Source: Haemonchus contortus
Lineage: Eukaryota > Nematoda > Chromadorea > Rhabditida > Trichostrongylidae
DNA: 64,000 nt
Reading direction: 5' to 3'
Assembly: GCA_000469685.2 (NCBI GenBank)
Contig: LS997565.1
Coordinates: 9,492,505-9,556,504 of the forward strand
The notes beneath the pieces were generated by a model. That model saw nothing but the letters and a program-made list of their open reading frames with translations. It made no database searches and had not been told where the DNA came from. This document shows positions 13,497 through 26,760 of this stretch, one piece after another (position 1 is the stretch's first letter; each line of letters begins with the position of its first letter). A program made the translations under genes and the position numbers.

Positions 13497-16400
13497 TCAT
13501 TGTGGTCGAGCAGTGTTCAACTTTGATGAGTCCGTTTGACCATTTAACTCGTATTCAATTCGTACCGGTGACGCTGCCTCGTGTAGACTACGATAGGAAC
13601 GCCATTGCTGAAAGATGTGAACTAAGAGGTTTCTGTAAGAGGGGGCAGCGGGGTTTTTTTCTCCGATCACAGGGTCCACACATGATTTTTTACCACATAC
13701 CTGGATATAGCAGTATACGATACATAGGCACGATGCCAACAGAAACAACTGTATGGAGGCAAGGATTACGGTGAACAGGCAAGTGATGTCATCAGAGAAA
13801 CACTGCTCCAATGCAGATGATATCGGACGAGATTCCACCTGAATGAATTTTTCCTTCTTGAGATTGAAATCTTGATCAAAGAGCTCAAGAGGAAAAGGTC
13901 TTCACTCCTGGTTCCTCCTAGCTTAATTTCAAATTGACACATGTCTTTTCGCATAGGAAAACGGACTCTTAGGTTCAGGACTGTAGCGAGGGATGGTAAT
14001 CCTCCCTATTATGTACGCGAAGGTGGCTCGACTTTGTTATCGATCAGTTCCCAAAGTAACTAGGTAAGCTACTGATAGTTTCCATCATCTACAGCAGATC
14101 CAAAGCAGAATGGCTTGTAGTATTTGTGAACGAAACTGACCACTTCAATATGCACTTCATCATCATGCAAATTCTGTCGTCCACTCCTAAGTTCAGGTAC
14201 CTTCTGATCTCCAAGGAATCCCGATGAATCACGCTGATGTTTCGAAGACATCCCGGTCACTACCGTAATTCTGCTACCGTGTACCTAAAAAGTGTTCATT
14301 AGATGAAAGACAGGTCCGAGTTCTGAAGCACTGATGCCTTGCAAATAAACTTCAGTACCAACCTTGTAGATATCTTGGGTCAATTCAATCTGTCTTGCAC
14401 CAATTGCACGCCTTCGACGTATCGTGTTGTGGCTTTCATCCCTGAAATAGCTGCAGTTGCAATCATCGCTAAACTGTAGACATCGCTTTGTTGTTCGATT
14501 ACTGAGTATTCCATGACAATGAATTCTCCCAAGATTCGTAATGGGATAGTCCGCGCTTGGTGACTAATGGCCATCAGGGCCCAGATGGTAGCATCGAGGA
14601 AGGAGTCTGACTACCGAGCCCATTTCCTTTAAGCGTTCCCCACTCGACTTTCATTCGGAGTGATGACTTGGCAGTGACTTGGGTGGCCGCCAGCATATGA
14701 GCAAGCCAGAGCCTGGTATCATCAACCAACTCGTAAGGGATGGAACACCTGGATGGCGTCTTATTGCTTTGGGATCCGATGAGCGATAGTAAAAAGTGGG
14801 AATATAGTTCCATGCGTTTATCATTTTGAATTGTAAATGTACACAAAATACCATCTTCAGAGGAGCAGGTTGCGAAGTCGAATTTAGCCGCTGCTTTTAC
14901 TTCAGTCATACAAAATTCATTGCTTTTACGGAGAACTCAAGGTTTTCTCAGCTCAGTGGTCTCCGACACCTTTCAGGCCTATATCCGGCAAATTTGGCTT
15001 ACTTCAGTAACACGTTGCCAACGGTAGGTATACGCATAGAGAGCTTAATACTTTAGCACTCTACAGCTACAGACAGATAGAAGTGGACCAATCAATCACT
15101 TGGAACTCACACTGGTTTATCACCTTCATCCAGCCACAACTTTTGATTACATTTTGGGTAGCAGTCGAATGTGCACGTCTCTACCAAGGCTTGGTAGATG
15201 AGCTGAGCCTGAACGACAAAGTTGAGGTGTCTTGAGATAATAGAGAGGTAGCAGATGCTCCCGTCTGAGAGAGCTTCTTTCGAAGGAATAACCAAAACAG
15301 GAAGGAATGGTGGGTCAGTACACAGTACTAAATTTTGACTCAAATCGCCCAAATCTTTTAAACCAATACGTTGAGTAGTGTATGTCACGTAAATGTCTCT
15401 TCTGAAGTATAAACGAGCCCTGTGGTTATGTGGAAGTAATGCAAATGGAATGTCTGCTTAAAACAGTTCATGAAGTCTTGTAGCTGGACGTTTATGTAAA
15501 TATGATAGCCTTACTTACCTGATCATGAAAACCACCAAAATTGATCTTGTATCGAACTTCACGTGATGACGGCCGTGAGATACCCAATATCGAATTATGG
15601 ACAACACAGCTGAAAGATGGTACAGTAGCATTTAGAAGCTTGTCAACGAAAAGAAAGTAGTCAGTGTAAGAAAGGATCCTCTTGACACCCCACGAGTTGA
15701 AAGGATATGGAGAGGACTGATCGGCCCTTACATGCCACACAAGAAAGCAGGCCTCTTCAACTCAAAACTGTAGGACAGCATATATGAATATATGATTAGT
15801 GCAATATCTGGAAGCGTCGATAAACTGGCCAAACTTTTCGCGTCTCTATCGAATCTATTGCTAAGGCAACGGGTAAAAAGCAGCAGGTAAATACAGTAGG
15901 TTTAGCTGTATATAGCATTCACGTACGGCCTGGATTCATTGGATTCCTTGGGAATATTGCTGCCCGTTTGGCCAGTGCCACTATAAATGACCCAAATTTT
16001 GTTTAGGCATTTTTAGATGAAGAGGCGGAGGTGGTGTAGTGACAATTGGCGAACTCTTCACACACATGGTCACGGAAACGAATCCCGGTTCGATATCAGC
16101 CTTGGCCACCATGCCTTCCATAATACCGGAGTAGGTTGATTGGTACCAGAAACGTCTGGGAAGATAAAAGCACTGAATTGTACATCGGCTGGTCACCGCA
16201 AGCCATTGTATACACACATACGCATTTAATACGCCACTGCGATTCTTAGTGGGAGTCAAATGCAGAGCGCATTCCTCAGACGGGATTGATTGAAAACATG
16301 GGACTCCATTCACTTTTTTACAATTCAAGATATAATTACAATAACTAACCCATCGTCGTTGATAAGCTTGATAGTCTCCTTAGTGTTAATGTCTCTCGCG

Positions 16401-19400
16401 ACCATGTTCGAGACAGAGATCTGACTTTGAGGACCCTGAAATTTATCAAATAGGGATGAACAGCAGCTTTCACATGTTTAGGGTAGAATAGTTCGGAATT
16501 GACTTATCCAAATGAAAATTTTATTAAAAATCATGTTTAACCAATAATCCCAAAGTCTCGACTGAAGAAACTGGCTATTAAAACCCGAAAAATAAGCTTT
16601 TTTTCTAAGGTAGGATGGTAGCCACATGCCTCATTTACAGTCAGTGAAAGCCATCCTTCATCATTGGCATGTACAACATCTGTTTCTGCATCGTCCATGT
16701 TCAGTACACGAAGCGAGTAACGAGTTCTAGGAGGAGGTTGTGATGGCACGAAAATAATTTTGTTTGCCCTGAAATGAATGGGTAGTGATTAGTTGGAATC
16801 CTAGGGGAACCCCGACGTCATACAATTGTGCTTTTTTTCAGAAAACGCAAGAATGAGCAGCCACTAAATGATATGGAAAAGTCCAAGAGGAGAAGAAAGT
16901 ACTCATGACTAAACTGGATCGAATAGTACAAATTCATGTAAGTTGAGAGAGCAGACAGAACGTCTGGTACCGTTATTCTCTTGTAATTCGGGAAGGAGAG
17001 AGAGCGAGTGAGGGAAAGAGAAATACACAGGCAAAGAAGAAGTTTGGATTGAGTAGAGGGGTAGGCAAAAAAGGCCCTCTATTAAGATGTCCAAAAATAG
17101 AATTTGTTTTCACTCAATGTCAACTTACAGTACGCGATCTGTTCGATTCGTGTCATGCACTTCCATTTGAGTAGATATCGCCTGATCAACGGTGTCTACT
17201 TGTGGATGGATATGACAATGAACCTTCAATAATATCGTAATCACGATGGTCCCTTCATGAAAGATGTCCTTGCCTTACCTGGAGGAGTTTATCGCGTATT
17301 GTTACCAGTGTAGTGCTACCTTCTTTCACATGAATAAGCCCACTGTAGGATGGGAATGGCACTGTCTGAAACACTTCACTGAACAGTCCAAATAATTATG
17401 GAAGCTTCAAAAATTTCAGAAAAAAATACTGGTAAAGATTAAGGACCGTTTCTTCGATACCGCATTCCTTGTATGGCAGGAATACACTGAATTGATAGGA
17501 TGATGTTACCGTCCTCTCGCAAATCACGTCTTTCAGTCGTTTCGTCTTCAATGAACCACTGAAAGGGATCGCTGTCGTATGAAGGCGAAGCACTTTTACT
17601 GACCAATCAAAAATCGCTTAAAGTATTGAAAATAGAGAAAAAGAAACACGAAGACAGAATATGAATGCATCAAGGTAAAGCTTGAGAGCGATGCATCCTC
17701 AACCGTGGCTCTGTAACCTTACCTAAACAATCGCATAGATGATCCACGAATTTCCAAAGCGTCGTTACGACATTTCAAAGCAACTGAAAGAGAGAAATTG
17801 AGGAATGAAATGACAGCAGCTTGGAAATTTGAGTGAAAATGGAAGGATTTGGATTTTTGCCGTTGGATTGTTCAACGCTGAAGACCCGATCCAATCTCCT
17901 ATCATTATTACCTCTGGCCGTACATATATTCAGTGAGATTTTTCCCTCCTAGACTCTTCTAGACTCACAATCTATGCAATCGTCCAGCGATCCATACGTC
18001 AGATTCTTGTTTCGGGTATTCAACGGACTCCTGCCTGAACCTCGTCCATCGTAATGACTGAGATAGCACAACTGCTTCCAGCTATCGTGAGTGTAGGACC
18101 TTAACAAAACGTCCGTAATCCAAAACTGTTCAACCAAATCGAAAATCCAGTGATGTTTTTCTTGTGTGACTTGCAGTCGTCTGTTTCCATTCCCACTTAC
18201 CTGCAAGGATCGCCCACATTGGTCTGGGTGACACAAATCCTTTCACATTCCTCTGCCTCAGCAACATCCGTAACGATTTCGTCAAAAAGGTCTGTGTAGC
18301 CAGCAGTTGATAGTCGCATAAAATTGCATTTCGAAGACGACATCGGCACTGTAAAAACGCCTATTTGGTTAGCATCTCTGAGAACCATCTCGCATATGAC
18401 CCAATTCACAATGGGAGAAGTAGTAGAACCAAGCGAAACTGATTATTAGTTACTATGGAGTCAAGTAATCAGTGCCTACTAGTAAGTGAGGCAAAAAATT
18501 ATCTTTGGGAAGTGTTCATAAATGAATGCAGATAGAGCTTAAAAGTGAGAGAGGATGTGGAGGAGCCTAGATAGCGCAAAATAATCCCTAATGAATTATG
18601 GCGATTTCCGATCAGTTTCCTTCCAATGGTAGCCAAGAGTGCCACAAAAGCCTATGATTGGTTATCCCTGACAGGTGGTCAATGACAGTTGACCCTCCTG
18701 CAGTCTGCCCTATTCGAGCTCTTCGCGCTTTCAGGTAATACAACAGGCTGTGGGGCCCTTTGAAGTAGGCCAATTTACTTGGGAAAAGCCCTGTTTACTC
18801 ACCTTCAACGCAGTTATTTTCGTACAGATCCACATCGTCATTGTGGACAAAATACCTCCTCACATTATATACGGTATTTGGGGAAGCCACGAGTAAGTCG
18901 CACGATAAATTTCTTCGATTGAACTGTGCTGCTCGGCAGTCAAGTCTGAAACTCTGAACTTTTTCTGCTGTAATTCATACGGCAATGGACGTCACCTAAA
19001 TGAGGCAACTATTCACACATTGAGTGATCTATCCCTTGCTCTGGAGGATCATTTTGTTGAATAAATGATGAGCATCCTTAAAAGGCTTAATGAAGGTACG
19101 AAAATAATTTTGATGCCTCTTCAGAAGGAATAGAACTTTCATTTATCCCTTAGTACTTATCTGACAGGGTGGTCAGCCAGAACAGCCCGTAAAGATGAAC
19201 GGATTTGTGAAAGAGATTTTATGGTTCAGCTGGGAGATTCTTCTCAACAGCATTCAAAAAAGATGTCCATTTTCCTGATTAATTATTGAAATTACCTCTT
19301 CTGACACATGCCTAAGCACTGCTCGGTGGTATTTACAACGGTGGATTCGAGAGTAAGGTCATCAACTTGAGCTTCCATATTGGAGAGTTTCTCGAAAGCA

Positions 19401-22051
19401 AACGTCCTCGTTGAGCAATTAGCTGGAAATATTCGGAACTCTCAATCTCGTCTCGTTTGCGGCTGATTGTGGGCGCCGAGTCTGTGTTGTCAGTTCTTCC
19501 GCAAAGACGATGAATATCTCATGAAAACCCCCAGATTCTTCATTGTAAAATGGAACTAGAACCAGAACCTCTACTAACAAAACAGAAATTGCTTATTCAT
19601 TTTACCAACACGCTTTGCTTCAGAGTTATTACACTATGCCTCAGAAGCAACCCAACTACTGCGCTGGAGCCACTAGAGGTGTTTTCTCGATAATCAAGGA
19701 ATGTTCCAGATGACCAAAAATCGTCATTGCCTCAGTATGTATTTGCCTTTTTGGCTCGGAAACTGGGGTGACTTTCCCGCGGGGACCTTTTTAGATTCCA
19801 GGGGCCAGGGGCAGGAAATAAGCTCTCTATGGATCAAAGATCCATGATTGTTTAGTTTCGCATTTATGGCTGAGGAACTTCTGATCAGCCGCTTTATCGA
19901 AAAATTGTATTCTTAGCAAAGTTTCTACCAAGTAGGGCTATCGCATTTCCCATGGATACTGTACTGCATGATGATCGCCTGTTAAAGGGATAACAAAGGT
20001 ACAGTAGGATTTAGCTACCTACTGCTAGTTCCTTTTTGCAAAAAAAAACAGGAAAAAATGGAGCATTTGGGTTCATGCATAAGATCATTTCCCACGAATT
20101 GTCAAAATAAAGGGCAATTTCCGAAAATTTGGATTGAAAGAAGAACGACTTCTCACCATCCAGAGAGATTCTAGTCGCTCCATAGAGGACAGCTTCATGA
20201 AGGGGAAGATCGGCATCAGATACGGCTTTTTTGTAACCAACGAGAAGGCACTGGGCTTTTTCGTCATTGTTGATAAAATAATTGAATCCAGCGCATTCCG
20301 ATTGCTGCAATTTGAATATGAGAGTTTATTGTTTGAAAATATCCCATAATATAGAGCGAGTCAAAAATAGAATGATTAGAAGTTTTGGGATTGAGCTAAT
20401 TGATTGGCCTTCATCCAAAATGTTAGTGCTACCAACTGAAACCTTACTAATAAGTTGAATGAAAAAGTAAATGACAATGAAACAAACAATAAAATTCCGA
20501 GTTTGATGTTCATACTTGCAAAGAAATTAACTTACTGCTAAGCATCTCAAAGAACACTCTCCCAAGCTTAGCACGTCGAACTGACCAAGAACATTCCCTT
20601 GCACGACGCTGTAGTTCTCGATCACGAAATTGTGATATGCAACTGCAAAGTGAAAAAATGGCAGAAAAAATTGCAATCGGAAGCCAAGTAGAACAGTATT
20701 TGCATAATATCGGGGGTTTCAAGCAATGCGTGTACTTCCGGGCGAAGGTGTGTAGTGACAAGTGGCGCACTATCGCACACGCCTGGTCTCGGGTTCAAAT
20801 CCCGGATCGATATCCGTTCAAGCAAACCGAGCCTTCTATCTCTTATTGGTACCAGGCTCATCTGGGAGGATAAGAGCACCGACGTGTACACTTATTGGGT
20901 ACTGTAAGTCATTGTATAGCCCACATACGCATTCATTACACCACTACGACTCTGAATGGAACTCGAATGTGTGGCGCATCCTTCAGACAGGATTGAATAA
21001 TGCTCAGAGAACATATCTTTTGTTACCTTTCTTAATACCTATATTTCGTCCGATGATTATACTTCTCAATTCCTTTCTCCTCCTGGCTTTTGATGAATAT
21101 AGAAAGAGGCCACCTTCTAGGTTCAGCTTTCAACTGAAGCATGCGAAAAACGGGAATTGGAACGCTTTCTTGAGTCATCTTCTTTTAATCAAGATTGAAC
21201 AAATTTTATTTCTCTCGTAATAGTAGCTCGCTTGACTAATTGAATTGTGCTCTGCCGATTCTCATGGGACTACCCATACCATGCGCAAAGCCATGATGGG
21301 AAAGTTCCGCCACTCGAATACCAACAACGATGCATCGCTGAACCTTCCCAGACTGGAACACCCGTCAAATAAACCAATCTTCAAGCGCGAGTCGATTTTC
21401 TATTGTAGTGACTCGCGCTATTCACATTCCTGACCTGGAACCGTTTCCCTTTCAGAGGGCATTCCTCTCGCTTTCAAAATGAATGCCTCGGTCGCCCGAA
21501 CATAAGGAAAGTCCCTTCGACGTTTTCACATACTACCTCTCTTACCTCCACACAAAGTCAAGTGAAAGCAGATAGAAGCTCGCTGGAGTCAACCCCAACT
21601 TTTGCAAAGTTGAACGTCTCATTAAGTTTTATTACTAAAAGTGGCAATGACTTCTTTAAGAAGCAGGAGAACAGGTAGAGGAGCAGCAGGGGAGGGGTGT
21701 AAGAGGCGAAGACGATTAGGGGTGTACCGAAAGGAAAGTACTCCAATAACTTTTTTGAGAGGCAGAAGAACGGGTAGGGGAGAAGGGGAGGAGAGGACGA
21801 AGATGGGGAGGGTTGTACTGACAGGAAAGTACTCTGGACTGGCTTGTATTTACTAGCGTCTCTTTCATATCCCACTATGCACTTCGCTCTGAAAAGCACC
21901 CTTACTTAGATAGTACAGGGTTCGAAAATAACTTATTTCAAAGATACTTACCGACTTCAGTCGCAAAGAAGATCAGCGTGAGAAGAGTGATGAGATCAGT
22001 AACGGTGAAAGGACCATTGATGATGGCTGGACTCAAGATGCGTGGGGCCAT
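13497..22051 (-). CDS. PAN/ZP-domain transmembrane apical matrix protein (NOAH/LET-653-like), 19 exons, 691 aa
   Basis: Exons: 22051-21952, 20642-20536, 20304-20157, 19422-19296, 18945-18803, 18348-18201, 18099-17969, 17783-17723, 17558-17447, 17365-17279, 17223-17129, 16768-16639, 16435-16350, 15609-15519, 15208-15111, 14441-14363, 14284-14201, 13838-13701, 13607-13497; 2,076 nt, in frame. Residues 1-33: signal peptide (LITLLTLIFFA). About 35-118, 119-208 and 209-301: three PAN modules (LGECSLRC..ECAGFNYF; TTEQCLGMC; AEECERIC..CYLS). About 302-555: ZP domain; ZP-N cysteines in LKCRND, DVICER, KECG, VHCHIH; ZP-C with DDGCVV and VETCTFDCYPKC. RRRR at 563-566 is a furin-like site; a transmembrane helix lies at about 628-652; a short cytoplasmic tail ends in ARPQ. 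Such proteins line cuticle and epithelial apical surfaces. Weak points: the acceptor at 18100 (TTAAG), the acceptor at 17224 (TTGAAG) and the donor GTCCTT at 17446; each was chosen because it keeps frame and a conserved cysteine pattern. The exact ortholog is not determined. Confidence 0.87.
16019..16292 (+). mobile_element. tRNA-derived SINE, copy in intron 13 of the PAN/ZP gene
   Basis: The head GGCGGAGGTGGTGTAGTGAC carries an A-box-like TGGTGTAGTG. A degraded B-box (CCCGGTTCGATATC), then TTGGTACCAGAAACGTCTGG, TGTACATCGGCTGGTCACC and the tail CTCAGACGGGATTGA follow. It is inserted antisense to the host gene and leaves splice sites untouched. Confidence 0.75.
20742..20998 (+). mobile_element. 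tRNA-derived SINE, copy in intron 1 of the PAN/ZP gene
   Basis: It contains GTGTAGTGACAAGTGGCGCA, a perfect B-box (GGTTCAAATCC at 20792-20802), TTGGTACCAGGCTCATCTGG and the tail GAATGTGTGGCGCATCC. This is the copy with the best-kept promoter boxes. Confidence 0.75.
21645..21840. repeat. Imperfect two-copy tandem repeat, about 100 bp
   Basis: Two purine-rich units at about 21645-21740 and 21745-21840 share AGGCAGAAGAACGGGTAGGG-like and GAAAGTACTC blocks. It lies in intron 1 of the PAN/ZP gene and is probably non-coding. Confidence 0.5.
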
Positions 22052-22059
22052 TTCTGAGA

Positions 22060-24477
22060 CCTCGTCAATTACATGAGCGTCCTCTCAGGCAATCCAGGGC
22101 AATGTCTACAATACGAGTTGCTTAGAGTGACACGAACACTGACACTTAGGAGATTCTCCTTTGACGAAAAAGCTGACGGAACGGAGTTGACACGAGAATT
22201 TGGATGGCCATCTAACAACCAAATCTAAGAAACGATAATCGTGGGATATAAGTCGTCAAAGTGGAGCACAGATGACTGACCCTCAATCGAAATAATTCTA
22301 TACGTATGAATCAAACCATCGCCATCATACGTCATTCAGTAGGAGATGACACTTTATGACCTAGAGGCCACCGTAGCCTTTTTTCAGACATTTCTTTCCT
22401 CTGTACTTTTTACACTGACAAGTAAATAGAATTTATAAAGCTTATGCAATGACAGACAAGAAATCCACCGGTGCTAATCGATAACGCTCATCCTTAGATG
22501 ATGGTACTGTAAATGAGTATCGAGGCTTCACGATGGGTTAGAGGAGTAAGCTGGTAGTTAAGAGTTTCTGGTTGAGCCATCATAAGAAATGTGGATTGCA
22601 GTTACTCTGCCTTGAAGAGACAACAGGTCTATTTGGCCTGGGTGGGAACCACGTCGTGATTTTTTGCCATGGCATAAGTTCTTATCGCTGTTTATCTAGT
22701 CCTACCTTTCTCAACCTGTACCATACTGTACTTCTATTCCAGATTGCTGTATTGAGGCATAGTCAAATAACAATAGAGTTTCTCTGGCTCTCAATGAAGT
22801 GCAATATCCATTCACCCTAAGACATACTAACTGTTATACTATGGAATTACATAATCATCTATGACTATTATGGAGTAAATTACCCTTAATTATCAAATCT
22901 CTGGTATTTCCAGCACGTAAGGAAAAGGAGCTCCTACTGTATGAAACTGAAGGCTAGTGAAATAAGCACTATGCAGGGGAGATGCTATGGAGTAGTCAAT
23001 CTACCTGGTTTACGAATTTTGTTCTAAAGAGATGGGTTACTGACTTATACCAATTTTACTTTCACTTTCACGTACAAGAGGAGGATGACCCAGGATTTTT
23101 TTTTTGTAATTCCCAGAACTGTCGTAGGATACAGAATTTCTGAATCAGAGTTATAAGTATACATATAATGCAAGTGTAAAGAAAAAAGGCTTTTGTAGCA
23201 CACAAATGAATAACAAGGAAGATCAGGGCCAAATATAGATGTGGGACAAGAATCTTATTCTACAGAATGGGAAAAATGGACATGAAGGCCTATCATTGAA
23301 CAATGAAGACTTCTTGACATTTCCAGAACATCAAAGATAACGGAAATCTTGAAAAAATGAAAGAGAACTGCAGCCGTTCTGCAGTAACTGATGCATCAGT
23401 TTACATTATGATGGTACAAAAAAGTTAGACTGAGTAGGAATTGCTGTCCAATCCTGTTTGGGACTTAACGAAACGTCAAATTAGTGATTTGCTATACAGG
23501 GCAGAGTGCTAATCGGTGTATGATGCCAAAGAATATGCAAAACAACAAAAGATCTGCAAGAGAGTTGTCTGCATATCGGATGTGGGTTCAAACACATTCA
23601 GTTCAAAAGAAACTTTGGCCGCACCTTAAAGGTGCACCTCAGGTTTCATATAAAAAGCTCAGTCATTACACGTATTCGTCATTGGGATTTCTGCAGGTAT
23701 AGTAGTAGATGCCCTGGATTACGGTAAGGAATTTTTAATTCTCAGCAGAAAATTGATTTCTTGAATATATTTTTGAGGCAATTAAAAAAGTTGTCCTGGA
23801 AAATATCGATTTATTCAGAAAACAAACAGGTGGTGTATTATAAATGCGTAAATAATGAACGCTAATGTTGTAGGATCAAAGTAAAGCGGAATTAATAAAC
23901 CCGACTTTCAGCAGACAAAAAGCGTAGAGAAGTAAAAAAGTGAGAGCAGTTCAAGAAGAGGTGATCAGAGGAGCAAAATGTCGAATACGATTTGTACATT
24001 CGAAAAACAGTATTTTTGGAGGATTTTTTTAACGAACATTACATACTGGAACCCAATAAACCACATGGACCAAGAAATCTGGATTTTGTAGAAGCTCATG
24101 ATCCGCTAAATATCAGAAGAACCTCTCAGTTATCTCGAAGAGAAGGGATAGAGAGCCTTCTAGCCTTAGTGATGATTTCGAACCGGTAAACTTAGCTCAC
24201 ACTTTCTCTCGCCACTCAACAGAAAAGGCGACGAAACCGGCGAAAGTAGGTACGACGACGACATGGAGATGTAACATCACAATGGAAAGCGGGCGCTGGC
24301 CTGCTGCTGCGGGTCACCTGTGACGAATTTGGGTCGAACGACTTTCGGTTTCGGAATGGCCCTCCTTCCCTTATAGAAGAAGCAATGAGGAAGGGGGGTA
24401 CGGAGCGCCACCAATGAACCTCCCCATTACGTGGGGTGCTTTTCTCGTACCATGCCTATTGGCCCATTAACCTAGTT
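22060..24477. other. 5' flank of the PAN/ZP gene and intergenic sequence
   Basis: The start ATG (22051) is preceded on the minus strand by GGTCTCAG, a possible trans-splice acceptor. Beyond that I see no exon pair, repeat family member or RNA gene. AT-rich sequence dominates 22800-24100. Confidence 0.45.
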
Positions 24478-26760
24478 TTAACCCAATAATTCAAATGCCA
24501 TTAATTTTGACTGATACAATGAAAAGCCGGTCGTGACATGCCCGTCATATTTGATGTCCGACATAAGTGGAAGCGTTGCTCGGGCATTTGCTGAACGCCT
24601 GATAGAAGGTGATACTGGATAGAGCTGCGTACTGTTATCTTTCCCGATAAAGCACTGCTCTCCCGAGTTCACCGTCTCTCTATTCTGAAGATGATTTTCA
24701 TCAACTCCATAGGTTTCGTGGGAGCTTGGATAGGGAAATAATCATGACTGCCACGCTGGCCGGCAGTTGTTCAGAAAAATGACAATCCTTTCCCTTTCCT
24801 GGATATTTGGTGGAAGGGCATAAGTCTGTGTCCATAGGGTAACAAATAGATGTAATATTTGTAAAGTAATCTACAAATAGATATGAAACCTGCACCTGAC
24901 GGGGGAGTGGTCAAAACCCGTACGGGCAAAACATATTCGAACACATAAACCGCTCGTAGGTGAAAACTTGTTCATATATGTACGCGCTGTGCGGGTTCCG
25001 ATACGGAATATTAAAACGTGTCCCTTTGCCTCTTACTGGTTCCAAAGTAAGTCTGTGAGTAACTGGTCTCTAGGAGAGTCCAGTACCAGCTACTAGACCC
25101 CCGGAAGACAGTTACTGATTAAGTTACATCCTCATAAATTCTGATACATAGACCAGATGAACGTTTAAACATACCGGCCATTTGAAAATACTCTGAATGA
25201 TTGTTCCGCTTAGACCAGTTTTTACATTTTGGGGATGGGCGTTTTCTGGAACCCTCGGCTGTTTCTTCATTCCGACAGGAGTCCTTTACTGTTTTTACTT
25301 TCTTTGCAGCAGTAATTGCTTTCGTTACAAAAATGGTGTCGTAGCGTCAACCGGTTTGGAGTTTTTCTATTCCAGAATTGGAAAGTTCAAATGTAGACAC
25401 GGCGAAAACGCTACGCTAAAGTGAACGTTCAAACCCGGTGACCGAAATACGTTCTCAAGTGGAATGAACAGCGATTATCGGATTACGATCGCACACAAAT
25501 CTGAGCTCGTCAGGTAATCTTGAAACTGGGGTAATGAGAAGTGGAATAAAACTAACTTGACCTATAACTGCCACATTGACGGGTAATAAGGGACAGAATG
25601 GAGCTAACTTTATCTGAATAAAGCCACTTTCATAAAATTCTTCTTCAGAATCGATAAGCTAAAGAAAACGGGAAAGAGTGGATAACTTCATGGAAAAGTG
25701 CTGAACTGAAATGAATGAGGGATAATGCGATTAATTAGAATAGCATTCCTTAGAAGGGAGTTCCATATGTCATTCAAAGAAGCGAAGACATGGGTAACTC
25801 GGCTAACTCCGGAGAAGAGCTTCTGCTAAGGCTAATGTGTTCGCTCGCCATAAGTGAAGTCTTCTTCCATTCTTTGGTAGCTAGGTGCCAAAAAATTAAA
25901 GCTTCCCTCTCCAAGAAACCTAACTTTCAGGATCTCCGAGTAGAGCGGATCCATTTGCCACCGAGCCAACTTCAAAACTCTCAAATCTTGACGACCGTAT
26001 CTACTAGTTATACTCCCGAGAACTGAAAAATAGAACATTTACATATGTCGGAAAGGCGGAGTTGGTGTAGTGGCAATGGCGCACTGTCATACACGCCCGG
26101 TGACGGGTTCAATCCCTGCTAGACAGCCAAGGACTGCATCCCCCTATAGTCCCTTGTTAAAATACTAGTTTAGAAGATGAAAGGATGAGATGTGCATACA
26201 TCGGCTTACCACAGCAAGTCAAGGGCCATACATACGCCATACATACATTCAATCATTACTGCGACTCTGAATGAGAGGCGAGTGAGTGCCCATCCTCAGA
26301 CGGGATTGATAAGAAACTTCAAAATCCACTTCTCCTTCCCCAGATAGATGCTTTTCCGATTTTATCGTTGTGACCGTAGCTTACTTCCCAACTTTCAAAA
26401 ACATCAAATTTCTCCGTCAGAGAAAAAATCCTGATCGAATGATATTGTGCACTGAAGTAATCTTTCCCTGTTCCCATCTGAACTATAAGCTGTAGCAGCG
26501 TTACTCCAGAGGGACTTGAGGCTCTTCCACATTTCCAACCTCCACAAACGCCTTCGTGCCATTTAGTCTGATTAATTCGGGTCATTTGTGAAGCCTGATC
26601 TTGATCGATGATGCTGATTACTTTTACGAGCCATAAATCCATGGAAGGTGCCCCAATTTCATAGGTCCTTTGATTCAAAGCAATTGACCGGATTAAACGG
26701 ATGTCCTGGTGGCCTTCTATCTACCCGGGTAAAGGCTAATTCACCATGTTCGGAATCCAT
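24478..26760 (-). other. Possible minus-strand exons of an unrecognised gene
   Basis: Minus-strand openings with plausible acceptors lie at 26735-26319 (contains CGGWKCGRASSPSG and FSLTEKFDVFESWE before a GTAAGC donor), 26030-25915 (after TTTTTCAG, reading RVLKLARWQMDPLYSEI), 24895-24701 (SICYPMDTDLCPSTKY) and 24690-24478 (after TCTTCAG). Cysteine content would suit a secreted protein. I could not link them in consistent phase and know no matching family. Chance ORFs are a real alternative. Confidence 0.2.
26052..26312 (+). mobile_element. tRNA-derived SINE, copy 4
   Basis: AAGGCGGAGTTGGTGTAGTG followed by GGCAATGGCGCACTGTCATA and CGGGTTCAATCC forms the tRNA-like head. The tail has CTCTGAATGAGAGGCGAGTG and CCTCAGACGGGATTGA. 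The middle part is more diverged than in other copies. Confidence 0.7.

Noticed and set aside
14574..14909. 111-codon minus-strand ORF within the PAN/ZP gene
   Set aside because: It falls in the intron 15110-14442. Joining the exons on either side without it keeps frame and a continuous ZP-to-RRRR sequence.
20085..20349. Small ORFs on both strands around 20.1-20.3 kb
   Set aside because: These overlap the real PAN exon 20304-20157 in other frames.
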